Program-made: the position numbers and the translations under genes
Notes under the pieces: generated by a model
Seen by the model: only the letters and a program-made list of their open reading frames with translations
Databases searched by the model: none
What the model was told of the DNA's origin: nothing
NCBI GenBank assembly: GCA_010093685.1
Contig: MU006220.1
Span: 1,519,502-1,583,501, forward strand
From: Ophiobolus disseminans
Lineage: Eukaryota; Ascomycota; Dothideomycetes; Pleosporales; Phaeosphaeriaceae
Length of the DNA stretch: 64,000 nucleotides
Reading direction: 5' to 3'
Part shown: positions 9,198 to 20,607 of the stretch, in pieces
Layout: each line of letters begins with the position of its first letter
Position numbering within the stretch: position 1 is the stretch's first letter

Positions 9198-11199
9198 ATG
9201 GATGTGAAGAAGAAGCACGAGATCGAGGCAGCCCTTGCAACCGAGGCGCAGGCCATCTCGTCGGGGCAGCTGAAGGAGGAAAACCCGCTGGATGTTTCCG
9301 AAGACTTCAGGGCCTTCTGTGAAGCATGCCGCAGGGGAGACTTGAAGGTCTGCCAGGAGAAGATATCCGAGGGGGTCAACATCAATGCAAGGGACAAGTT
9401 CGACTACACGCCGCTCATTCTAGTATGTCTGCCCGTTTTTGCGATTTGATGGGTATTGACCGCCGTGTATGAAGGCTAGTCTGTGCGGACACTATGAAGT
9501 GATCCGACTGCTCCTCGAGAACGGTGCATTATGTGAGCGCGACACCTTCCAGGGCGAGCGATGCCTATACAATGCCCTCAACGACCGCATACGAAATCTG
9601 CTTCTATCGTACGACTATGCGAAGTCTACAAATCCTCTGCAACCACTTGCTGCCCACATCACATCCCTCTTAACGCGACCCACCCCGAAGACGACCGATA
9701 TCACTATCACCGCGTATGGCCAGGAGTTTCAACTGCACAAGTTCATACTAGCGGCTCGCTCGCCATACTTTGCGAAGAAGTTAGCGACAGCGCCGTCGAC
9801 GACTACATGGAAGCTGCCCCATAGTATACCGGCAGAGGCGCTGGGCGTGGCGCTGCAGTATCTGTACTTCCAGGAGGTGACAATCCGACGGGCACTATTT
9901 GGCCTCAGCGATGAGCAAGAGCTGGTAGTCCTCAACGGCATTGACAAAATTGGCAAGCAATTGGAGATTGAGAGGCTGTTCGAAGACATCACCGAGGTAT
10001 CTGACCGACGGCTACTACGGCAACGGAGGGGTGATGAACTTGAGAGAGGCCGCGACCAGCTAGACATTTGGTTCAGAGAAAACGTCCTGCGACACAAGAT
10101 GACAGTAGATACTGACAAAGTGGACAACATCCAGTGGGACCGGGACAACTCAATCTTTGCGGACATCCTACTGCGAGCAGACGACGATGAAGAGCACGAC
10201 AATCCCGACTCAGATCAGACGAACCGATCGCCTGGGCCCTTAGAAGTATCTGTTCTACCAGTGCGCAATACTGCTGGGGCACTACTCGGCCTGCCCGTTC
10301 GAAACGTACGCTCACGGTCGCCCTCACGGCGACGACGACCCAAGAGATCGACAGTATACCCAGCACATCGCGCCATGCTTCTCCGCTCGGAATACTTCCT
10401 GACCATGTTCAGCTCGCAGTTTAAGGAGGCCCAAGACACCAAGACACTTCAGATCATCACTATCGACTGTTCCCCCGCTGTTCTCGAAACTATTTTGACC
10501 TTCATGTACACGGAGCGCGCCGACTTTGGCCTCGACATCGCCATTGATGTGCTCTTTGCCGCCGATCAGCTATTCATCGAGAAGCTGAAACAGCGCGCTG
10601 CCATCATAATCTCCGCACTCGGCAATGGCTCAACCTCCGCCGTCGAGTCAAGTAACCCGCGTGGTGAAACGGACAAGGATGAGGCTGTCGACATCTACGA
10701 AGTCATTCGAGCCGGCTGGGATACGCGAGTGCAGCGCTTAGAGGAGTTCGCCGCACGGTACATCGCCTATCGGCTCGAAAATTACATCGACCAACCCGAG
10801 TTCGCCGAATTGGTTCAAGAGTCCGCCAACCGAGTCAAAGCACGTCAAGAGACCGACACAGTTGAGTTAGTCGACGACATACGCTACTACCTATCTGAAA
10901 GGTTCAGACTGCGGTTCGAGGACAGCGGCCTCGATGGAATGATGGACGAGGACGCTGCGCTCAAAGCAAGCCAGGCAGACCTACTGGACTCTATGAACCA
11001 CTTCGCACTCGCCGATGAAGCGCCACAGGAGATGAAAACTGACATTCAGTCAGCGGTTGACCAGCAGATAGCTGCTGGTGTTATAAGGAATTTGGATGGA
11101 GAAGAGGTTGGTGATGAATTTGCGCAGGACGCGATGAATTATCAGATCTTGCTGGGGAAGATTGATACGCTGCTGGAAAGGTTGAATTTGGATGCTTAG
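9198..11199 (+). CDS. ankyrin repeat and BTB/POZ protein (ABTB1/BPOZ-like)
   Basis: Two exons, 9198-9422 and 9475-11199, 649 residues. The intron falls inside the ankyrin repeat TPLIL|ASLCGHYEVIRLLLENGA. Then come two BTB domains: the first near residues 145-230 (ITAYGQEFQLHKFILAARS), the second near 370-460 (YPAHRAMLLRSEYFLTMFS). This order, ankyrin then two BTB, is that of ABTB1/BPOZ, thought to be a Cullin-3 substrate adaptor and, for yeast Btb-type relatives, linked to elongation factor 1A turnover. A basic stretch (SRSPSRRRRPKRS) joins the two BTB domains. The frame stays open upstream to 9102, but MDVKKKHE matches the expected start. Function in this organism is inferred. Confidence 0.85.
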
Positions 11200-11677
11200 A
11201 TGGTTCAATTGAAGCCTGGATGATATTTAAATTCATGTTGTTGAGTGAGGAGTATTGTGATGTTGCAACCGACTTGCAATTGATCGTACCCACATTCTCT
11301 CAAACACTGACCATACATTAATCAACTACAGAATACTGCTGAGTACCGCAGCTTTCAAGACTACATCGACGCCCCGCCGAGTCTGACATTCTTCTCGATT
11401 GAGCGAATATGGCATGCATGACATACCTAGGTAAGCAGCTCTCAGCAAACCGTGGCCCATTACAACCACACATGCACCTTCATTAACCACATCTAGACTA
11501 GTAACGTGCATAAGGGATCGCTCATCTTTACGTCTGGAAGCTTTTCTAACCATTCGGTTGATGTAATGTCCTCATGACATCACACTTGCGGGGTAGCTTC
11601 CTATCGAATCGATAGTGCCCCACCAGACCGAGCAATGCGATTGACAGTTTGACAAATACCGAAATGGTCGGTACATA
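11200..11677. other. intergenic, ankyrin-BTB to dienelactone hydrolase
   Basis: Nearly 480 bases of 3' region and promoter. No gene, RNA or repeat recognised. Confidence 0.5.
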
Positions 11678-12722
11678 ATGCGCCCAGTTCCTCGCTGTAT
11701 TTCGATTATCCGTTCTACAACTTTACGATTGGGTGTACCACGACACTCAATTGCAGCTGCACTTTCCGTTAGAAGCTATCAGACGCGTACAAATACACGT
11801 ACGGTCACATCTGCAACCCCGAGAAGCTCCTTACCGAAGCAGGTCGCAAAAATGTCAACGGAATCCACACAGAGCCAGGCCTGCTGTAGCACACCCGCTG
11901 TTGTTAGCAAAGACTACTCGCCAAAGGGCGACTACATTGAAGTCGATGGACTGAAGACATGTACATCAAAAGCCATCCCCTTCAAGTGTCTTAGCGCTAA
12001 TAGAAGCACATAGATGCCACTGGTCCTTCAGACGCCAAACTCGGCATCCTCGTCGTCTACGACATCTTCGGCTTCTTCAACCAGACTCTCCAGGGCGCCG
12101 ACATCCTGGCTTACACCGACAAGGACCGCAAGTACCAAGTCTTCATGCCAGATTTCTTCGAGGGTAAGCCCGCGGACATCTCATGGTACCCACCAAAGAC
12201 CGACGAGCATGGCGCAAAGCTGGGCGAGTTCTTCAAGACGCAGGCTGCGCCGCCGAAGACACTGCCTCGTATCCCTAAGATCGTGGAGGAGTTGGGGAAG
12301 AGCAAGGGTATTGAGAAGTGGGCAATTATCGGATTCTGCTGGGGCGGAAAGGCACGTATTCATCCTCGTTCCAGAAGTCTCGATTGAATATTGGCTCAGA
12401 CTGACTTACCCAGATCGTCAACCTCTCCTCCCAAGAAAACACCCCCTTCAAAGTCGCAGCCGCATGCCACCCCGCTATGGTCGCCGCCGACGACGCCCCC
12501 GGCATCACGATTCCCTACATTATGCTTCCCTCAGGCGAGGAGCCGAAAGAAGACATCGAGAAGTGGGAGAAGGGCCTCAAGGTCCCGAATGTGGTGGAGT
12601 GGTTCCCGGATCAGGTGCATGGGTGGATGGCCGCACGGGGTGATCTTGAACAAGAAAAGGTCAAGAAGGAGTATGAGAGGGGGTATAAGTTGGTGTTGGA
12701 CTTCTTTCATAAGCATATGTGA
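11678..12722 (+). CDS. dienelactone hydrolase family protein
   Basis: Three exons, 11678-11960, 12014-12351 and 12414-12722, 309 residues. The alpha/beta-hydrolase core is clear: VVYDIFGFFNQTLQGADILA, the nucleophile elbow GFCWGGK with the catalytic Cys, and the C-terminal HGW with the catalytic His. The second intron begins GCACGT, not GT; only this GC donor joins GGK to IVNLSS in frame, and a CTGAC branch site sits before the acceptor. Starting at the first ATG adds about 58 residues rich in Arg, Ser and Thr that look like a mitochondrial presequence; the second Met (11852) gives a cytosolic form with the usual family N-terminus. Substrate unknown; family members hydrolyse dienelactones or related esters. 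Confidence 0.88.
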
Positions 12723-13386
12723 GTGCACATGTTTCGAAGGAGCTTTCCTTCTATGCTGGGCGCTGAATGTGGATAGGGAGACGGGGTCGAAACTTTGATG
12801 GATCGTTAAAGTTGCTTGGCCTCAGTACGCAAGGCAGGATATGTAGGTTACCATTGAGCTAAGAGTAGGTGGAATCCAAGATCCTCTATGACTTGCGCAA
12901 CAACCGTGCGCGCCTACCAGATAAATGTACACCGACGACTCCGCGTGGTTTGCAGCAGCAAAGCATTGCACCTTGTGATTCGTCACCTACTTTGTGGGTT
13001 GATTGGGTGGTGCATCGCCCCTCCCTCATGCACGCTGAACTATTCTAAAAGAGTACCACGTCTTGCGCCTCGAACAATAGCGCTTAAGTTTTCTTATAAC
13101 GTTCGTACCACCACATCTGGGGCCTGTCGCGTTATATGGGTCACCAAGTGTTTCAGCTTTTGGCAACCGCCATGATGCATGCTGAAGATAAGTCGGCTCC
13201 GCGCGTTCGACGATGGCGGAGCTCCACAAGCTACCGGTACCTCCAAATAATCTCTTTTGTTTCATCAAAGGCAAAGTCGACCCAGACCATTGAGACATGT
13301 TATGAGGTTTTCTATCCTGGACACATCATCAACGCATCACCCTTCTAACACGCAGTCCTAGCTCCGCTAGGTGATTTGGAGACGCA
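12723..13386. other. intergenic, before the Myb/zinc-finger gene
   Basis: About 660 bases with no supported gene on either strand; contains the promoter of the next gene. Confidence 0.5.
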
Positions 13387-16208
13387 ATGGATACTGAGCA
13401 TTCCTTTTCCTACCTCTATCCAGACAAAAATGCATCTTCGACTCGGCGCAGCGCAAGGCTGGAAGCCCAGAAGCCGACAACTCCTGCGATGATCAACCCT
13501 TTTCAGACCAAGCCGAGAGCCTTAGAAGACATGCACTCCGCGGCATTGATAACACCACCCACGAGCATCGCATCAACAGATGCTCGTGGACATTCATCGT
13601 GGAAAGCCAAAGATGACGAGGTACTGATTCAAGCCCGGGCACAAGGCTTGAACTGGAACCAAATATCCCCCAAACATTTTCCAACCAAAAGCGCCAATGC
13701 TTGTCGCAAAAGGCACGAGAGATTGATGGAACGAGAAAATAATGAACAGTGCGATGGTGTAAAGCTAGAAGATCTTGCCCAAGCGTATATGGATGTGCGG
13801 AGAGAAGCTTGGAGCATTCTTGCGGCGAGGGTGGGTGAGAAGTGGACACTAGTCGAGCAGAAGGTTCGCAGACAATTCCCAAAAGAACAGTTGATGAACT
13901 AGTGTTAACAGATTACAGTGTATGGATAGGGGGCTCGGGAGCCTTGTTCAAGCAGCTCGGGCCGCTCAAAGAAAAAGCGACGAAGGACTGGGAGAGGAAC
14001 CTGCTGATATGCTTCCGTCAATACCAGAGAATCATTTTGTCACGTATGCAGGGGGATATCCAAGCCCACAGTCACGCGTACCAAGTATACAGTCTATGAT
14101 TCATCCTGCACCCCAATACTTTGCGGGGGGACATTCAAGCCATCAGCAACGTGTACCAAGTATACAGTCTATGATCTATCCTGGATCCCAATACTTTTCG
14201 CCTCATCGCTCTCTCGAAGAATCCATGGATCACGTTCCAGTTGCAAAGTCGACAAGCTCTCGTTTCGTCCAATCATCCTCTAAGGGGTTTTCACCAAATC
14301 ATCCGTTCGAACGTCCTATGGTTTTGAACGACAAGTGTACACCTCCATGTCGTAATTTTGATCAAGAAGAGCTCCACAGCCATAGGAGCCACGTGTCTGA
14401 ATTCACGAACTCTGCACCATCAATCACGGTCACAGAAGCAACAGATGTAACGATACCTGCTAAAAGCAATCGAACGTTTCCACAACCATCACAAACCCGC
14501 TTCAAAATGAAACCGGTTTGGACACCGCAAGATTCGAACAAAATTCTAAGCACAGATCACACCACACCCATCGGTCCTCCTCTTTCTCCCTCTGTACCAG
14601 CAAATCAAGTACAAGATAGTCTTCCATTGCCAACCTTTGAACCTCAAGAAAGCAGAGAACTATGCTCAAGATCAAATTCTTCAGACGACGAGGCATTAGA
14701 CACAACTGAAGAGTCCTTAGGAGATTCTAGCCCTGAGAGCATAAGCAATGTCGAGGCGAAGAAAAAGGAGATACTCGACAAGTTGATGGTCTTGTTTTAC
14801 GAAATCTTCACAGCCACAACTGTTACCACACACGGCGCTAATGGAAGCCCGGCCCCTTCAAGGACTTCAAAACAATCCAATGCGTCTGAAAGGGGTTCTA
14901 AGTCGAACCGGAAGAAAAGGAAATCTGACGAGAGGGATGACAACGATCAGCAAGACGAAGACGAAGAGGATAAGAGTGGGAAACGTCAGAAAAACATGGA
15001 TGACTCTCATGCATCACAGGCTGAAGGAATGAGACTTGCGTGCCCTTACTATAAGCGAAACCACCAAAAACACCAACCATCACGGGCGTGCGCTGGGCCC
15101 GGGTGGCCTAAGGTCCATCGACTGAAGTCAGTGCACTCACTACATTCCTGCTGAACATTATTGACATGTCAACAGGGAGCATCTTTATCGGGAACACGCT
15201 ATGCCTCTCTTTTGCCGACGCTGCAATATGACATTCGAAAACGAAAGTCAAATAACCGACCACTCACGTTCCATGGATATGTGTATTGTGACCGACACTT
15301 TGCCACCAGAAGGTTTCGACAAAGACCAAGAAAAAGAATTGAAGAAAAGAAAGAAGATGTTCCGAGCGGAGAGTGAAGAGCAGAAATGGAAGATTGTGTA
15401 CCTCATCCTTTTCCCAGACACAGCACTAACAGAGTTACCTACTCCATGTATGTTGACACCTGGTTTTCTCACATCGCTAGCTAACATGTGACAAGACTAT
15501 GATATCGAGCCGGCCACAACGCCTGAACTTCCAGAGAAAGGCTCCCCCAAAGCACACCAAATAAAGCAATTTGACGCCTTCATGAACCGAGAGCTTCCGA
15601 GGAAGGTTCGTAAAGCGTTGGAATTAGCGATGGAAAGAAAGTTTGGGCCAATTGAGGAGACTCTCAAGAACGATCTTGAGAACATTATTCGAAATTGCCA
15701 AGAGGCTTTGACTAGGACCTTCTTTGACACGGCCCAGTCCTTAGCGTCATCGTCGACAGGCCCTACTGCAAGGCCAATACAAACGATGCAACCAGTCTTA
15801 GTACTCGATCAATGCGAGTACAACCCGATCGAAGAGACTGACCCGGAGAACGATGTGTTATCTCAGTTCTTCGTCCCACCCGAGACGCCCGTGCAGGCTG
15901 AATCCTGGCCCACATCTCTCACAACAACTGGGAACGGTGATCTCCTGCCCACATGGTCCGATTCGGGCTATTTCTCGTATGCGGACAATCCTGATCAATC
16001 GTTCATGAGCGACACCTCGATCATTCCATCGATGGAAAGAGCCGGCCTCCAAAGCTTACAAAGGCCAAATCATGACCCCGCGTTCACAACGTACTCCGGA
16101 GATACGGCTGCTCAAAGCTACGTGGGCAAGGGCAAAGGAAGGGCAAGAAACGATACGCCCGGTGATGAAGATGGATTTCAGACCTGGAGTGACCTTGAAG
16201 GCATATGA
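13387..16208 (+). CDS. Myb/SANT-like plus C2H2 zinc-finger protein
   Basis: Four exons, 13387-13863, 13919-15126, 15176-15447 and 15496-16208, all phases consistent, 889 residues. Near residue 75 is a Myb-like domain (HSSWKAKDDEVLIQARAQG, then WNQISP and ACRKRHERLM), followed across an intron by VEQK|CMDRGLGSL, a pattern of fungal Myb-like regulators. After a long Ser/Pro-rich linker holding a duplicated 25-residue unit and a basic/acidic stretch (KSNRKKRKSDERDD), a fungal C2H2-type region appears: LACPYYKRNHQKH, GPGWPKVHRLKEHLYREH and FCRRCNMTF. Both domains are usually found in separate fungal proteins. Likely a nuclear DNA-binding protein; targets unknown. The first intron has a weak donor (GTTCGC), so a two-gene model is not excluded. 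Confidence 0.75.
14052..14201 (+). repeat. tandem duplication of a 75-base coding unit
   Basis: Two adjacent copies, 14052-14126 and 14127-14201, inside the linker of the Myb/zinc-finger gene. Both contain the block taccaagtatacagtctatg and code for RVPSIQSMI followed by a PQYF-like end. Period is 75 bases, so frame is kept. Confidence 0.85.
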
Positions 16209-16547
16209 AGGCGGCAAAAGGGGATCACTGCAACGACGTATCGCATGTGCGTATACGGGGATTCTTCGGACAAAAACGAATGTAAGAAACGTCAATTCAA
16301 CCTTTTCTACCACGGAGGATATACGAAAGACACATGATCAGTGTTGAACAGGATCATGATCGCCAGAGAATGCCAATCCATCCCAAACCCTCGAAACCCC
16401 CTCAAAGACCCAACACGACTCTCTACCACCAACCCAACCATCTTGCGATACTCTTGTCCCGCGCCTATCCTCCACAGGCGATGACCGAACCCAGCGCCTC
16501 TCGATCCTTCTCCACTAACCCGCAACTGCGGTCCACTACTCTTATCT
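16209..16547. other. intergenic, 3' of the Myb/zinc-finger gene
   Basis: Tail-to-tail spacer between the zinc-finger gene and the small minus-strand ORF. Nothing recognised. Confidence 0.45.
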
Positions 16548-16787
16548 TCATTTCTTATCCACCAAGCGCTCACCTTCAGAACCAGCGCCGTCTTTCGGTC
16601 TATACTGCGCGAGAACAACCGCGCTATCTTGTTTCGATACATTCACCGCGCTCGGATGCGGCTCCAGAACAACATCGCCTCCGCCATTGTTCACAGCCGC
16701 TGCAGGTCGAGGTTGCGGTGGATCCGTCGTCCAAGCTCCGACGTGAACGATGGCGTAGTTCATATCGTAGTCGTTGACGGAAGGCAT
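16548..16787 (-). CDS. hypothetical 79-residue protein
   Basis: Single open frame starting MPSVNDYDMNYAIVHVG. The leader before the ATG (minus strand) is rich in C and A with ccaacacactcaatc just upstream, as in real fungal leaders, and codon use is ordinary. No domain, signal peptide or membrane helix is visible; the middle is rich in Ala, Asn and Gly. It may be a real small gene or part of a spliced one. Function unknown. Confidence 0.4.
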   Translation of the reverse strand: MPSVNDYDMNYAIVHVGAWTTDPPQPRPAAAVNNGGGDVVLEPHPSAVNVSKQDSAVVLAQYRPKDGAGSEGERLVDKK

Positions 16788-17668
16788 GATTGAGTGTGTT
16801 GGTGTGCGTAGGAGACTCGGGGTTCGGTGTTAGTGGAGATGTGGTGAGGATATAGGTAGGAAGTGGTAGGTGGTGATGCATTGTGATTGTTGACGAATGT
16901 AGAGCACTTATACATCGTGAATCCATTGTTGAGTTGGATGTGCTGAGTATGCGCGGTTCCAGTGTGTGTGTGTGTGGTTTTTTGTTTCGAGATGTAGGAG
17001 ATGTGCGCATGAAATGCGCCAATGGGAAGTGGTGAACATCAAACGCTCCGCGATAGCAGAGAGAAAGTATGAAACACTGTGACAAGAGAGTCTCGCGTAT
17101 AACTCTGCGAGTATCTCACTGTAGGTATTTGTACTGTTGTTTGTGGCGCAGATTTTGCGCGCAAGTATTTCTGGACAGACGCTGCACAACTCTCGAACAA
17201 GTTGATTCTTTTCTCAACAACAGCTCTTCGCAAAGAATTTGCGCTTGCGCAGACTTGACAATCATCATTTGGTGCATCAAATCACAGAACACGGTGTGGT
17301 TGTGAATCTGCCAGCTATCGGTACTCTGGGGACGGAACTGAGTGCGATATCTATCTCTCGAAAATTTGTCTTTCGTAATCGAGTTGATGCACCGCCCAAG
17401 ATTTTCGGAATGAGGCGAAGTGTTTGAGTCCATCATCGTACTTGTTATAGAGACCTATCGTAATAAGAACGCAATGCAGAACGTGCTATATCGACAAGCG
17501 GTCCAGCGGTCTAGATAAGCACTCCCATTACCAACTAAACACAAGTGAATCAAGCATTCGAGGTTTATTTCCCAATAGTGGTTGTTGTATACGCATTAAT
17601 TTCCCAGTATTAGGTTGCCATCTAAATGCCGATTATGTACTTCTACTTCTCCCAAGAACTCTCTCTCT
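16788..17668. other. intergenic with small GT and CT tracts
   Basis: About 880 bases with a short GT run near 16960-16975 and a CT run near 17660. It holds the promoter of the small minus-strand ORF and the 3' region of the GT2 gene. No further gene supported. Confidence 0.45.
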
Positions 17669-20607
17669 CTAAAAGGTGAAAGTCATCAACGCCGGATTTA
17701 ACACAACAGGCAACAAAAGATGACTCGCCCACACAATCGCCATCGGGAAAATCGCCACAAAGTCCGTGATCTTCCACATAACAGGCACAAAGCTAGCTGA
17801 GCTCAGCACTGCGATGGCCGCAATACCAAGCCCACTGATCGCAAAACTGAACTTGAAGCGCTTCAGCACCCTCGGCACCTCAATGAAGAAGTTGGAAAAC
17901 TCGGCTTCCTTGGCTGTTGCGCCCCACTGCATGTTGTACTCGAACATGTGGGCGAGCAGTGCGCCGGACACGTGGAGGGATAGGCCGCCGAGGAAAATTG
18001 CGAGCATGAGCACCCACTTGAAATTCTCGAAGAGAGAGGCGAAGAAAGTGTGTGTGCCGAGACGGTAGCGCAGGACGGCGAGGGAGACGTTACCTAGGCC
18101 AGTGAAGACGACAACGAGTGCGAACCTGGCAGTATAGTTAGAATCCAATCCTAACTCTTTGCATGATGAGCAGACTTACCAAACCTTCCAGCTGTCAATG
18201 TAGTACTTATCCAGGTATCCATTATACCAGCCGATTGCAAAGTAGTTCGCCGTTGTCATGATCCAGGCCGCACCAATCGCGTAGTATGTTCCAATGTACG
18301 AGATGATGGTGACTTTGCTCGTGAAACGAATATTCGAGAACAAGAACTTGCGGAACAACGGCGTGAAAGGGCCTCGCACAAACCAGAACCTGAGCGGGTG
18401 GAAAAGCAGCTCGTTGCAGCCGTACGCATACTTCTCCCAGCGAGCAAGTTCGTCGTACACAGTCAGGGATACGCCTTCTTTGAAGCCGTCGCCGGCCCAT
18501 GTTGCCATGCGGATAATGTAGCCGTTGACCTGGAGACGAAGAGACATGTCGAAATCTTCTGAGACGTGGGATTCAGACCAAAATTTCTCGTAGCCGTCTT
18601 CGTCGAAGTAGGAAATTTGTTGGATGGCGGACCAGCGAAGAATGGCGTTGTGACCTACGAAGGGCGCTACGTCGCCGTTCGAAACCGTGTAACTGATGGC
18701 TGTGTAGATGAGGTTTGTGAAGAAAGTGATGCTAGGAATTGTTAGTCTCCATGTCGAGATTTCGTATAGAATATGCTTACCCGTTCTCAAAGTAGGTGTG
18801 TACGACCTGCATGACTCCGGACGAGAATTGCATGATGCCGACTTCAGGGCTTTGCTCCATCTCGCTGGCAGCGTCGAGAAGGCAATCAGTTGGGACACGA
18901 GTGTCGGAATCGACGAGCAAGATATAGTCGCCAACTCGGATGTTTCCGTCTGCCCAAGCCCTACCGTTCTCTTCAAGTACTTCCTTGAGGCATCTGTCGT
19001 ACTCCCTAGCCTCATCGTTGGACGTCCAGTCTTCGCTTCTGTCAAATGCCGCTAGCTTGTCTTCGACGTTGTTACTCAACATGAGGCCATAGTTCATGTT
19101 ACTAGCTTTCTTGAACTTTCCTTTCCGCACGAAGCCTTCTTCGCCGTGCTTCGGACGAGCAGTCCAGCCAATGCCATGATCGTGGTAGAATTCGATGCGA
19201 GCTTGTCGCTCATCTTCATTGATGAGTTGCATACCGTCATCGTTGATGAAGATATTCGCAGATCCACCTTGCAGCTCATATGTAGAGATAGCTTGCTTGA
19301 GCGATTTCACGGTCGGTGAAATGACTGACTGCAAACCCTCCTTGTAGACAGGACATTGTACGGTGATGTGAGGGAGCGACCCTGTGATGCGCTTTGGAAG
19401 AATGGCAGAAAAGAACTTCGAGTTCGATTGCATTTGACGGATGGGGCCAAGGCATTGTGCGATGTTGGTGACGATAACTTGGGAGAAGAACTGTCTTTAC
19501 ATTAGCTACCTCCAGCTAGAGTAGTGCATCAATGACTTACGAGGGAGAAGAACACCAGAACGGGAGTCATGACGAGGAAGGCCAGCCTCCACCAGCCTTT
19601 GTCCACCAAGAGTTGGAATGCGATCTGCTTGTACCCAAAAGCCAGCATAGTTGTGATCAGCATGATCGTGAAGGCGACCTGGAAGGAATTGATGATGTTG
19701 GTCGGTCGCTCTTCAGCTTTAGGTTCGCCGGTCTCCATATCGACTTCAGTCTCGACTACAGCGGTAGTCTTTTCCGCATCGGGTCCTTGAGCCGCATCTG
19801 TGTCTTCACCCGCTCTCCATACCAACTCCATCAGCTCGTTCTCGATGGCGGTAGCTCGCTCGACCACTTTGGTCGGGTCGTCATCCCATACAACGAGCAG
19901 TACTTCCGCAGCCAAGAAAGCCGCATTCTGATTCTTGCGAGCTTTTGGAAGATCATCGACGCTTGGAAGAACTTGTATGCGTAGGCCGTTGCCCAAGGGA
20001 ACGTCGGTGGCTCCGGGAGACCACTCGATGAAGGTTTGGATAACGCGGGAGTTTATAGTCATCGCAACCTGATCGACATTAGAACCATCTCCCACTTCAG
20101 GATTTGAAGGATCGGATACATACCTGCAGGTTCAAACGCGAACAACAGTCTGCAAGGACTGACTCAGCTAACGCTGGTGGACAAGTGGTGTAGATACCCC
20201 GCGACTTTCTTAGAAGTACGCCTTCGATGTCTCCGCTCGAATCGTTCAACCACAATCTTCCTATTGAAATGTGTGAGCTCCCATATCCATAACATAACTA
20301 GAATCGACTTACTGCATTGTTGCTGAAACAAATGGTTTACCATAGCCTCATATTTTAGTTCCATCAGAACGGACGAACGGACAGACGTAAGTGAGTTCCT
20401 TCTCGACGTAAGTGCTGAAGTTGCCGCACTGCCTTGCACCGAAGGTCCTCCTGCTGCCCACGGTGATGGTGGAGGAGGCAATTGTTCGGCAGCTGCAGCA
20501 GCCTTGCTTCGACCGAACCCAAAACGTCTTCCTCCATCTTGCGTGGCAGGAGTTGCCTGTGTAGCTGGCTCAGGAACAGTGTCCTTCTTTCTATTGAAGA
20601 GACCCAT
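17669..20607 (-). CDS. processive family-2 glycosyltransferase, membrane protein
   Basis: Six exons on the minus strand: 20313-20607, 20124-20260, 19541-20068, 18781-19490, 18180-18731 and 17669-18125, giving 892 residues. The N-terminus (MGLFNRKKD, then VLMELKYEAMVNHLFQQQC) leads to two membrane helices, a GT2 catalytic domain with CPVYKEG, NDDGMQ, LLVDSDTRVP, GHNAILRW and SEDFDM, and several C-terminal membrane helices. This is the chitin/hyaluronan/cellulose-synthase fold that polymerises sugars across the plasma membrane. The usual QxxRW is replaced by a WEKYAYGCNE-type stretch. It resembles the fungal GT2 group reported as needed for hyphal growth on solid surfaces (ZtGT2/FgGT2), but that link is from memory and unchecked. 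Product polymer unknown. Confidence 0.88.

Noticed and set aside
12014..12643. 209-codon plus-strand frame
   Set aside because: Alternative frame of the dienelactone hydrolase exons; Arg/Ser-rich shadow.
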